Shown here: piece by piece, positions 1 to 5,272 of the stretch
Layout of the letters: every line of letters begins with the position of its first letter
How positions within the stretch are numbered: the stretch's first letter is position 1
Assembly (NCBI GenBank): GCA_945863085.1
Contig: CAMBCD010000114.1
Coordinates: 1 to 8,059 of the forward strand
Direction: 5' to 3'
Length of the DNA: 8,059 nucleotides
Source: Bordetella parapertussis
Lineage (GTDB): Bacteria > Pseudomonadota > Gammaproteobacteria > Burkholderiales > SG8-41
Position numbers and translations under genes: made by a program
The notes under the pieces: model-generated
What the model was told of the DNA's origin: nothing
The model's input: the letters and a program-made list of their open reading frames with translations, nothing else
Database searches by the model: none

Positions 1-88
1 ATCAGCGACTGCCAAGGCAGCCACAGCCACCCGCACCCCGCCACGGCCGCCGCGTTCCGACCCGGGTACGGGCTGGCGTCATCTCGGC

Positions 89-520
89 ATGGGGCTGTTG
101 CTGGCGCTGTTCCTGCTGGTGGGTATCGACTTGCACAGACGGAATTCGCAAGTGCCGCCGCAAACAGCACCCGCCGCCGCGCCGGCTGTTGCCGAACCTG
201 CAGTGGAAGCCGCGACGGAGGGATCTGCTGCACCGCCTGCGGCCGAAGTACTGCCTTCACGTGAAGTCTTGCCCGATGCCGATCCGCGCGAACGGCCGCC
301 ACGGCCGGAACTGGTACCGGATCGCATGCGCGGGGATTTCCGGGCGGCTGACCGTGACGGTGACGGCTATCTGTCACCGGCGGAGGTGGAGGGGCGTTTC
401 CCTGTCATCGCGCGGGAATTCGGCAAAGTGGATCGCGACGGCGACCGGCGCATTTCGGCAGAAGAGTTTGCCGGCCTGCGGCGCATGCAGCAGGAGCGGC
501 GGCCGGTGCCGGCGCGCTGA
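89..520 (+). CDS. Membrane-anchored EF-hand protein (start may lie upstream of the window)
   Basis: A small predicted calcium-binding protein. From the ATG at 89, residues 2-13 are strongly hydrophobic (LLLALFLLVG), followed by an Ala/Pro/Glu-rich linker (about 24-80) and two EF-hand loops. Loop 1 (residues 88-99, DRDGDGYLSPAE) has every canonical ligand: D1, D3, D5, G6, E12. Loop 2 (115-126, DRDGDRRISAEE) keeps D1/D3/D5/E12 but has Arg instead of the usual Gly at position 6, so it may bind calcium more weakly. The tail is Arg-rich. The frame is open back to base 2, with no ATG, GTG or TTG between there and 89, and no Shine-Dalgarno precedes 89. The real start is therefore either 89 or outside the window; an upstream start would give a Pro/Arg-rich cytoplasmic tail and a full-length anchor. 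The domain probably faces the periplasm. It is convergent with the DUF1992 gene, four bases away. EF-hand identity is clear; partner and role are unknown. Confidence 0.75.
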   Translation: MGLLLALFLLVGIDLHRRNSQVPPQTAPAAAPAVAEPAVEAATEGSAAPPAAEVLPSREVLPDADPRERPPRPELVPDRMRGDFRAADRDGDGYLSPAEVEGRFPVIAREFGKVDRDGDRRISAEEFAGLRRMQQERRPVPAR

Positions 521-524
521 AAGT

Positions 525-905
525 TCAGCCGGGTATTTTGGTCCGGCTGATGCGGTCTGCAACCTTGAGGAAATAGTCGTTTTCGATGTGCAGGCTGCGC
601 CTGCGTTTGACGGCACTGCTTCGCGTCAGCAGCCAGTTCAGCCGGGCGAGCAGGCTACCGCGCATTTCCCCGGTCTGGGCGTGTTGCAGCAGGCTTTCGA
701 TATTGCGTATTTCGCGGCAATGCTCGAGTTCCGGCGGTACAAAACCCGCATTTTTCAGCAGGCGGTAGGCGGCGCGCAGCTCCTCGGGAACCAGCGCATC
801 GTCTTCGAACATCAGTGGCGCACCGGCGCCCGGCAGATCTTCGAATTCGCCGCGTTCCTGCGCGTCGCGGATTTTCTGTTCGGCCAGTGCATCCAGAAGT
901 GACAT
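525..905 (-). CDS. DUF1992 (DnaJ-homologue subfamily C member 28-like) protein
   Basis: A 126-residue soluble protein of the DUF1992/DJC28 conserved-domain family, which includes E. coli YhdN (similar length). The family signature lies at the N-terminus, residues 8-31: AEQKIRDAQERGEFEDLPG followed by GAPL. The remainder is helical and charged, with a basic stretch at 100-103 (KRRR). In some eukaryotic relatives the domain accompanies a J domain, but no J domain or HPD motif is present here, so a chaperone role cannot be assumed. I chose the ATG at 903-905 because the family motif starts immediately after it (MSLLDALAEQKI); the frame continues upstream to a TTG at 947, giving 14 residues with no family resemblance. 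No strong ribosome binding site is visible. The start region is divergent from the DUF3365 gene. Family assignment is secure; biochemical function is unknown. Confidence 0.87.
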   Translation of the reverse strand: MSLLDALAEQKIRDAQERGEFEDLPGAGAPLMFEDDALVPEELRAAYRLLKNAGFVPPELEHCREIRNIESLLQHAQTGEMRGSLLARLNWLLTRSSAVKRRRSLHIENDYFLKVADRISRTKIPG

Positions 906-943
906 TGCGGTGTAGTCAGTGGAGCTTGAGCAGTATCCGTGGA

Positions 944-974
944 ACAACCGGATAATCCGTTGTCATTTAACAAC
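944..974. repeat. Overlapping inverted repeats in divergent promoter region
   Basis: Three short elements, ACAAC (944-948), GTTGT (959-963) and ACAAC (970-974), allow two mutually exclusive pairings. The left pairing includes the perfect inner palindrome CGGAT-A-ATCCG (949-959), or a longer stem with one bulged C. The right pairing is GTTGT-N6-ACAAC. The segment lies between the divergent starts at 905 and 1052 and could be an operator or an RNA hairpin in either leader. The symmetry is directly visible; a function is inferred only. Confidence 0.4.
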
Positions 975-1006
975 TTGATGATTGTATTGGTATTCCCGGT
1001 TTTTTT

Positions 1007-1032
1007 ACAGTGACAGGTATACTGTCCGGACA
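1007..1032. promoter_or_regulatory. Candidate promoter and operator for the sensor-kinase genes
   Basis: A TATACT hexamer (1018-1023) is one base from the sigma-70 -10 consensus and ends 28 bases before the ATG at 1052. It is embedded in nested symmetry: ACAGT-N9-ACTGT (1007-1025), GACAG-N5-CTGTC (1012-1026) and the perfect 10-bp palindrome TGTCCGGACA (1023-1032). A T7 tract (1000-1006) lies just upstream. I could not find a convincing -35 box at 16-18 bp spacing, so the promoter might depend on an activator, or the hexamer may be chance. The symmetry over the putative start region would suit a dimeric regulator. Confidence 0.35.
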
Positions 1033-1040
1033 ATCGATAC

Positions 1041-1046
1041 AGGGGG
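1041..1046 (+). promoter_or_regulatory. Ribosome binding site fixing the DUF3365 gene start
   Basis: AGGGGG five bases before the ATG at 1052 is the only good Shine-Dalgarno here. It supports 1052 over the in-frame GTG at 1010, whose extra residues also carry no family features and would overlap the candidate -10 element. Confidence 0.65.
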
Positions 1047-1051
1047 CAATT

Positions 1052-1924
1052 ATGGGGCTGCGACTGAAGTTCAACCTGGTGTTGCTGGTCGTTTTTCTGC
1101 TCGGTCTGGGCGTCACCGGGTACATCTCGCACGATCTGCTGCACAAAAATGCACGCGATGAAGTGCTGCGCAATGCCGGCGTGATGATGGAGGCGGCGCT
1201 GTCGATGAGGGCTTATACAAACTCCCAGATTCGCCCGCTGATTCCGTACAACGAAGAGGTATTCCACCCGCAAAGCGTGCCTGCCTATTCGGCGACCGAG
1301 ATCATGAATGCGCTGCGCAAGAAATACGCCGATTATTCCTACAAGGAGGCGGCTTTGAACCCCACCAACCCGCGCGACAGGGCGGTGGACTGGGAGTCGG
1401 ACATCGTCAACGCGTTTCGCGCCGAGCCCGAGCGCGGCGAGATCAGCGGCATGCGAATGACACCGACCGGGCAATCGCTGTACCTGGCGCGGCCGTTCCA
1501 GATCAAGGACAAGGCCTGCCTGGCCTGCCATACCACGGCGGAAGAATCGCCGCCGGCCATGGTGAAGATTTACGGGCCGAACAACGGCTTCGGCTGGAAA
1601 CATATGGAAGTCATCGGGGCGCAGATTGTCTCGGTGCCGATGACGCTGCCGACACAGAACGCGAACCGTGCCTTCTACACCTTCATGGCCTCGCTGACAG
1701 CGGTGTTTGTGGTGCTGTTCATCATTCTCAACGTGATGATGAGCCTGCTGATCGTGCGGCCGATAACCAGAATGTCCGGTGCGGCCAATGAAATCAGCAC
1801 GGGCAACATGGAAATTCCGGAGTTTGAGGAAAAGGGCGGCGACGAAATGTCGCTGCTGGCCAAATCGTTCAATCGCATGCGCCGCAGCCTGGAGAAGGCG
1901 ATCGAACTGATCGACCAGAAATAA
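1052..1924 (+). CDS. Tll0287-like (DUF3365) haem-c sensor protein with HAMP domain
   Basis: A predicted inner-membrane sensor of 290 residues. TM1 spans about residues 8-27. A periplasmic Tll0287-like domain (about 30-205) contains the family-type block YNEEVFHPQSVPAYSA (66-81) and a c-type haem attachment motif CLACH (C156, C159, H160). TM2 spans about 209-234, and a HAMP domain follows (about 235-288, beginning VRPITRMSGAA). The protein stops right after HAMP. In other architectures this sensor unit is fused to histidine kinase, GGDEF or chemoreceptor modules, none of which is present, so an output partner in trans is expected. The haem would be attached covalently in the periplasm and could report redox state or a gas ligand; this is inference. 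The start at 1052 is chosen from the preceding AGGGGG. The next gene, a Ser/Thr kinase, starts 52 bp downstream on the same strand with no visible terminator between. Fold assignment is firm; signal and partner are inferred. Confidence 0.87.
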   Translation: MGLRLKFNLVLLVVFLLGLGVTGYISHDLLHKNARDEVLRNAGVMMEAALSMRAYTNSQIRPLIPYNEEVFHPQSVPAYSATEIMNALRKKYADYSYKEAALNPTNPRDRAVDWESDIVNAFRAEPERGEISGMRMTPTGQSLYLARPFQIKDKACLACHTTAEESPPAMVKIYGPNNGFGWKHMEVIGAQIVSVPMTLPTQNANRAFYTFMASLTAVFVVLFIILNVMMSLLIVRPITRMSGAANEISTGNMEIPEFEEKGGDEMSLLAKSFNRMRRSLEKAIELIDQK

Positions 1925-1976
1925 TCCCGATTGCCGTTCGACATTTACCGCATTTACGACAGATTTCGCATCCGCC

Positions 1977-3422
1977 ATGGCTGAAACCATCAACGCGCTC
2001 CCGGGTGGTTACGCGCTGAACGAGTACCGCATCGAATCGGTGCTCGGCGTCGGCGGCTTCGGCCTGACCTATCTCGCCACCGACAGCAACCTCAATCTGC
2101 GCGTTGCGGTCAAGGAATACCTCCCCGGCGAGTTCGCGACGCGCAAGGCCGACTCCACGGTGGAGCCGCACTCGGGTACCACGACCGACTCTTTCCTTTG
2201 GGGTTTGCAGCGCTTCATGGAGGAAGCCCGAACGCTGGCTTCTTTCCGCCATCCCAACATTGTCCGGGTGATGCGCTTTTTCGAGGCGAACCAGACCGGC
2301 TACATGGTCATGGAATTCGTCGAGGGGACGCCGCTGCCAAACTGGATTTCCAGTCGCCGTCCGCTGCAGCGCGATGACCTGCTGGGCATCGCGGTGCCGC
2401 TGCTCGACGGGCTGGCGCTGATTCATCGTTCGGGTTACTTGCACCGCGATATCAAACCGGCCAACATATTCATGCGCGAGGAGGGCAGTCCGGTGCTGCT
2501 GGATTTCGGCTCGGCGCGCGAGTTGAAGCGTGGCAGCCAGGAACTGACGGCCGTGGTGTCTCCCGGTTACGCGCCGCTGGAGCAGTACCATGCCAACGGC
2601 AGGCAGGGGCCGTGGACCGACATTTATGCGTTTGCCGGCGTGTTGTACTGGATGCTGACCGGCAACAAGCCGGTCGAGGCCACGGCGCGGGTGCGGCAGG
2701 ATCCGATGCCCTCTGCCGCAGCACAGTGCAGTGCGGAGGCCTGTGGCGCCGATCTGCTGGCGGCAATCGACTGGGGCCTGAGACCGGAGGAGGAGGCGCG
2801 GCCGCAGAGTGTTGCCGAATTCCGCCGCGCATTGACCGGAAATACGGCGCCGGCGCCGGTGTTGAAGCCACGATCTTCTGTATCGACTGATGCCACGACC
2901 CTGGTGCTGCAGCCCTCGGCACCGGTGACCGCCTCGGGACTGACCGGCATGGCGATTGATCGCGAGCTGCTGAAGCAGGTTGAGACCGAGCTGGCGAAAC
3001 ATATTGGCCCGATCGCGGCGGTGGTCATACGCAATGCGGCCAAAAAATACGCCACGCCTGAATTACTGTGCAATGCCGTGGCGGCTGAAATTGCCGACGA
3101 AAAAATGCGTGCCGCATTCATCAGGAAATTCACCCCAGGCGACAAGTCCGGCCCTCCGTCCGGACGCACCGCGCTGGCGGCAGCGCCATCGCAGGATGCG
3201 CTGCAGTCGATTTCACGAAAGTTTACACCGGACATGCTGTCCCGGGCCGAAAAACTGCTGGCGCAGCATATCGGCGCCATCGCCAGGATAGTCGTGAAGC
3301 GGGCTGCTGCAAAGGCTCGTGACGAAACCGAACTGTACCTGCTGATTTCCGATGAAATCAAGGATCCTGCGGAGAAAAAAGCCTTCGCCCGGAAAGCGGT
3401 GTCGATTTCGGGACGGGACTAG
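1977..3422 (+). CDS. Hanks-type serine/threonine protein kinase with C-terminal helical repeats
   Basis: A 481-residue cytoplasmic kinase predicted to transfer ATP gamma-phosphate to Ser/Thr. The catalytic domain (about 15-287) looks intact: glycine loop GVGGFG (24-29), ATP lysine K46 in VAVKEY, helix-C Glu around 82-83, catalytic HRDIKPAN (156-163, D158), metal-binding DFG (176-178), the P+1 segment SPGYAPLEQY (195-204) typical of bacterial kinases, and TDIYAFG-like TDIYAFAG (214-221). A Pro/Ser/Thr-rich linker (about 288-325) follows, then two related repeats, about 330-385 and 419-474, each with an (H)IGxIA core and an Ala-rich helix. These resemble small helical repeats at the C-termini of other bacterial signalling proteins; I think of DUF8082 but could not verify it. 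There is no TM segment or PASTA domain, unlike PknB-type kinases, so sensing must come from a partner, plausibly the HAMP protein encoded 52 bp upstream. No clear ribosome binding site precedes the ATG at 1977. The gene is convergent with the hydrolase gene, 21 bp away. Confidence 0.93.
   Translation: MAETINALPGGYALNEYRIESVLGVGGFGLTYLATDSNLNLRVAVKEYLPGEFATRKADSTVEPHSGTTTDSFLWGLQRFMEEARTLASFRHPNIVRVMRFFEANQTGYMVMEFVEGTPLPNWISSRRPLQRDDLLGIAVPLLDGLALIHRSGYLHRDIKPANIFMREEGSPVLLDFGSARELKRGSQELTAVVSPGYAPLEQYHANGRQGPWTDIYAFAGVLYWMLTGNKPVEATARVRQDPMPSAAAQCSAEACGADLLAAIDWGLRPEEEARPQSVAEFRRALTGNTAPAPVLKPRSSVSTDATTLVLQPSAPVTASGLTGMAIDRELLKQVETELAKHIGPIAAVVIRNAAKKYATPELLCNAVAAEIADEKMRAAFIRKFTPGDKSGPPSGRTALAAAPSQDALQSISRKFTPDMLSRAEKLLAQHIGAIARIVVKRAAAKARDETELYLLISDEIKDPAEKKAFARKAVSISGRD
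2964..3398 (+). repeat. Tandem protein repeat encoded in the kinase C-terminus
   Basis: Two copies of a roughly 55-codon unit (2964-3131 and 3231-3398) are separated by a linker. Shared positions include LAKHIGPIAAVV versus LAQHIGAIARIV, an Ala/Lys-rich segment (RNAAKKYA versus KRAAAKAR), an acidic helix EIAD/EIKD, and a C-terminal RAAFIRKF versus KKAFARKA. The DNA has diverged, so this looks like an old duplication of a helical module rather than a recent tandem copy. Confidence 0.7.
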
Positions 3423-3443
3423 CCGAAAAATCCGAAGCGCGAT

Positions 3444-4301
3444 TCAACGGTTCGCGAGCAGAAAATCCGTAATGGTTTTGATCTGGTCATCCGCCATCAA
3501 TGCCGGCGCATGGCCGACGCCGGCAAACTCAACCAGGCGGGGGCGTGCCCCGCGCTGCGTCATTTCCAGCGCAGTGTCCCGTGGCAGCACATCCGACTGT
3601 GCGCCGCGCAGCAGCAGCATCGGGCAGCGCACGGCATCGTAGTAATCCCACAGCACGATGTCGCGGTCGACTGCCTTGCGGAAGGCCATCGCGATGGCAG
3701 GATCGTAATTCATGCCCCAGCGGCCGTCGTCATGCTGTTTGGTGTTATGCACGGTCATGTGCTGCCATTGCGCATCGGTCAGCGGGCCGAAGGGCGCAGA
3801 TACCGTGCGCACATACTGTTCGATGTCAGCGTAGCTGTCGAAGCGCGGATCCTTGCCGACATAGGCGCCGATGCGTGCCATCGATTCCTTCGGCACGACC
3901 GCGCCGACGTCGTTCAGCACCAGGCGTTTGATCGGCGTGCCGGGTCGCGCGGCGAGCAGCATGCCGAGCATGCCGCCCATGGAAGTGCCGAGCCAGCTGA
4001 TATCAGTGGCGCCGGTCGCGGTGATGCGGGCGATCAGTGCCGTCATGTCGGCCATGTATTGCGGATAGCCGTAGTCCTCGGCGTTGGGCAGCCAGTCGCT
4101 TTTGCCGCGGCCGGCGATGCTGACACTGATCACGCGCAGATCGTTCTGCAGGGCTGCGGCCAATGCATCGAAATCGCGGCAGTTGCGGGTCAGGCCGTGC
4201 ACGCAGATGACCGCGCGCGGATTGGCAGGGTCGCCCCAGTCGGTGTAATGCAGGCGGTGAAAGCCGCTTTTGTTCAGGCCGTTAAAATAGTGTTCGCGCA
4301 T
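3444..4301 (-). CDS. Alpha/beta-hydrolase fold protein
   Basis: A 285-residue soluble hydrolase with a complete catalytic set. The oxyanion-region motif is CVHGLTRN (33-40), and the nucleophile elbow is GTSMGG (105-110) with S107. The acid is probably D237 in LRGAQSDVLP, and the base is H264 in GVGHAP. A cap segment (about 135-220) lies between the core strands. No signal peptide is visible, so it should act in the cytoplasm. The substrate cannot be read from the sequence: esterases, lactonases and C-C hydrolases share this layout. It is the last gene of the apparent lemA-GIDE-hydrolase run, 39 bp after the GIDE-like gene. No Shine-Dalgarno is visible ahead of the ATG at 4301; the leader is almost purely A/T, which may favour ribosome access. 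It is convergent with the kinase gene. Fold and active site are confident; substrate unknown. Confidence 0.9.
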   Translation of the reverse strand: MREHYFNGLNKSGFHRLHYTDWGDPANPRAVICVHGLTRNCRDFDALAAALQNDLRVISVSIAGRGKSDWLPNAEDYGYPQYMADMTALIARITATGATDISWLGTSMGGMLGMLLAARPGTPIKRLVLNDVGAVVPKESMARIGAYVGKDPRFDSYADIEQYVRTVSAPFGPLTDAQWQHMTVHNTKQHDDGRWGMNYDPAIAMAFRKAVDRDIVLWDYYDAVRCPMLLLRGAQSDVLPRDTALEMTQRGARPRLVEFAGVGHAPALMADDQIKTITDFLLANR

Positions 4302-4343
4302 GGCTATAGATAAAAATAAATAAGTAATTGATTTTATTAATTA
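4302..4343. other. AT-rich intercistronic segment
   Basis: About 40 bases of nearly pure A/T separate the GIDE-like and hydrolase genes, in sharp contrast with the roughly 60% GC on both sides. The stop codon of the upstream gene (TAA, 4341-4343) lies inside it. It could be an AU-rich mRNA processing site, a secondary promoter with UP-like character for the hydrolase gene, or a translation-enhancing leader. I see no clear -35/-10 pair and no GC hairpin. Confidence 0.45.
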
Positions 4344-5246
4344 TTTTATGCCGAACAGAAGCAGGCTGCCGATGCCGGTGCCGATCATGACGACCAGATG
4401 GAACAGGCTCCACAGCCGGTAACGCCGGCCCAGCGTATCAGGCATTTCGTTGGCGAGCAGGAACAGGCGTTTGTCGCGCGGCTGGCGCAGCAGGTGCACG
4501 CCTTCAACGCGTTTGTTCACCTGCGTTGCGCGCTGTTTGCGGATTTCGCGCGCGGCCTGCAGGCGCGCCAGCTCCCATTCCTTGATGTCGATGGTACCGT
4601 CGCGGTTCAGGTCGAAGCGTTCGTTCAGCGTTGTCTGGTCGCGTTTCCAGTCGTCGATCAGCAGACGGATTTCTTCGCGCTCATCAGCATGGCCGCCCAC
4701 GTTGCCACTATGGGTGACGAATTCGCCCAGCGCATAAAGCACCGTCGACGGCAGCACCAGCCACTCGCTGTAGCGATAACGACCTTCACGCCAGGATTTG
4801 TGTTCGCTGGTGACGACTTCTGCGCCTTCCGGGGAGATCACGCACTGGCCGGTGTCATCCACCAGCAGGAAATGATCGACGCTGCTGCCTTGGTCGATGG
4901 TCTGCCACTTGTTGTCGGATTTTTCTTCTTCGATCTGATAGTGATACCAGCAGCAGTGTCGTCCGCCCAAGCGGCTGATGACGGGAGTGCCGTCCAGCAG
5001 TTCACCGCGGCCCACGAGTTCGACATAACCTTGCGCCGCGGAGGCGACCTTCGAGGTGGGCAGGTCGTGGATCTGGCGGTAACGGCGGTAATTGCCGATC
5101 CAGGCGACAAAACCGACCCCGCACATCGCCAGCAGCGCCCATGGCCATGCCGCCATCGTTTCCAACTGGAAAGCAATGACGATGATGATGAAATGCGCGG
5201 CGCCCGTGAGCCACCACGGGCCGTGCATACGTGTTTTACCAAACAT
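4341..5246 (-). CDS. GIDE/BAM-like membrane protein with an inserted EF-hand
   Basis: A 301-residue predicted integral membrane protein. Hydrophobic segments lie at about 17-28 and 34-51 (an N-terminal pair) and 281-299. The middle region (about 68-185) matches the GIDE-type domain (also called BAM, beside-a-membrane) known from mitochondrial MULAN/MAPL E3 ligases and from bacterial relatives; the telling block is RHCCWYHYQIEEE (96-108) followed by DHFLLVDDTG (124-133). No RING finger is present, so despite database names of the type E3 ubiquitin ligase it should not be a ubiquitin ligase. Between this domain and the last TM lies a canonical EF-hand loop, DLNRDGTIDIKE (212-223), with D1, N3, D5, G6, I8, D9 and E12 in place, suggesting calcium control. 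The gene follows lemA by 26 bp and precedes the hydrolase by 39 bp. No Shine-Dalgarno is seen for the ATG at 5246; M7 (ATG at 5228) is an alternative start. Domain assignment is fairly confident; role unknown. Confidence 0.83.
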   Translation of the reverse strand: MFGKTRMHGPWWLTGAAHFIIIVIAFQLETMAAWPWALLAMCGVGFVAWIGNYRRYRQIHDLPTSKVASAAQGYVELVGRGELLDGTPVISRLGGRHCCWYHYQIEEEKSDNKWQTIDQGSSVDHFLLVDDTGQCVISPEGAEVVTSEHKSWREGRYRYSEWLVLPSTVLYALGEFVTHSGNVGGHADEREEIRLLIDDWKRDQTTLNERFDLNRDGTIDIKEWELARLQAAREIRKQRATQVNKRVEGVHLLRQPRDKRLFLLANEMPDTLGRRYRLWSLFHLVVMIGTGIGSLLLFGIK

Positions 5247-5272
5247 GTTGCGCGATGGCGCGGATCAGCGCA

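Noticed and set aside
189..902. 237-codon plus-strand frame spanning the first two genes
   Set aside because: It runs through the EF-hand gene in another frame and antisense through the DUF1992 gene, both of which have clear family signatures.
1000..1006. T7 run as an intrinsic terminator
   Set aside because: No GC-rich hairpin directly precedes it, and no plus-strand gene ends upstream of it within reach.
1022..1042. LexA-type box (CTGT...ACAG) ahead of the sensor gene
   Set aside because: The half-sites are present but 13 bases apart instead of the 8 of the gammaproteobacterial SOS box, and the interior is not AT-rich.
812..1993. 393-codon open frame on the minus strand covering the sensor gene
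   Set aside because: It overlaps both the DUF1992 start and the whole DUF3365-HAMP gene. Its His/Arg/Gln-rich composition and lack of motifs mark it as a shadow.
1869..3002. 377-codon open frame on the minus strand opposite the kinase gene
   Set aside because: It lies antisense to an unmistakable kinase catalytic domain. Its product is Arg/His/Gln-rich without domains, as expected for a shadow frame in GC-rich DNA.
3423..3443. Bidirectional terminator between the convergent kinase and hydrolase genes
   Set aside because: The 21-bp gap has no stem-loop with a U-tract on either strand.
3510..4313. 267-codon plus-strand frame opposite the hydrolase
   Set aside because: It is antisense to the complete Ser-Asp-His hydrolase and is an Ala/His/Arg-rich product with no domain.
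4341..5246. Annotation as an E3 ubiquitin ligase
   Set aside because: No RING or other ligase domain is present, and a bacterial ubiquitin pathway is not indicated; only the membrane-side domain is shared.
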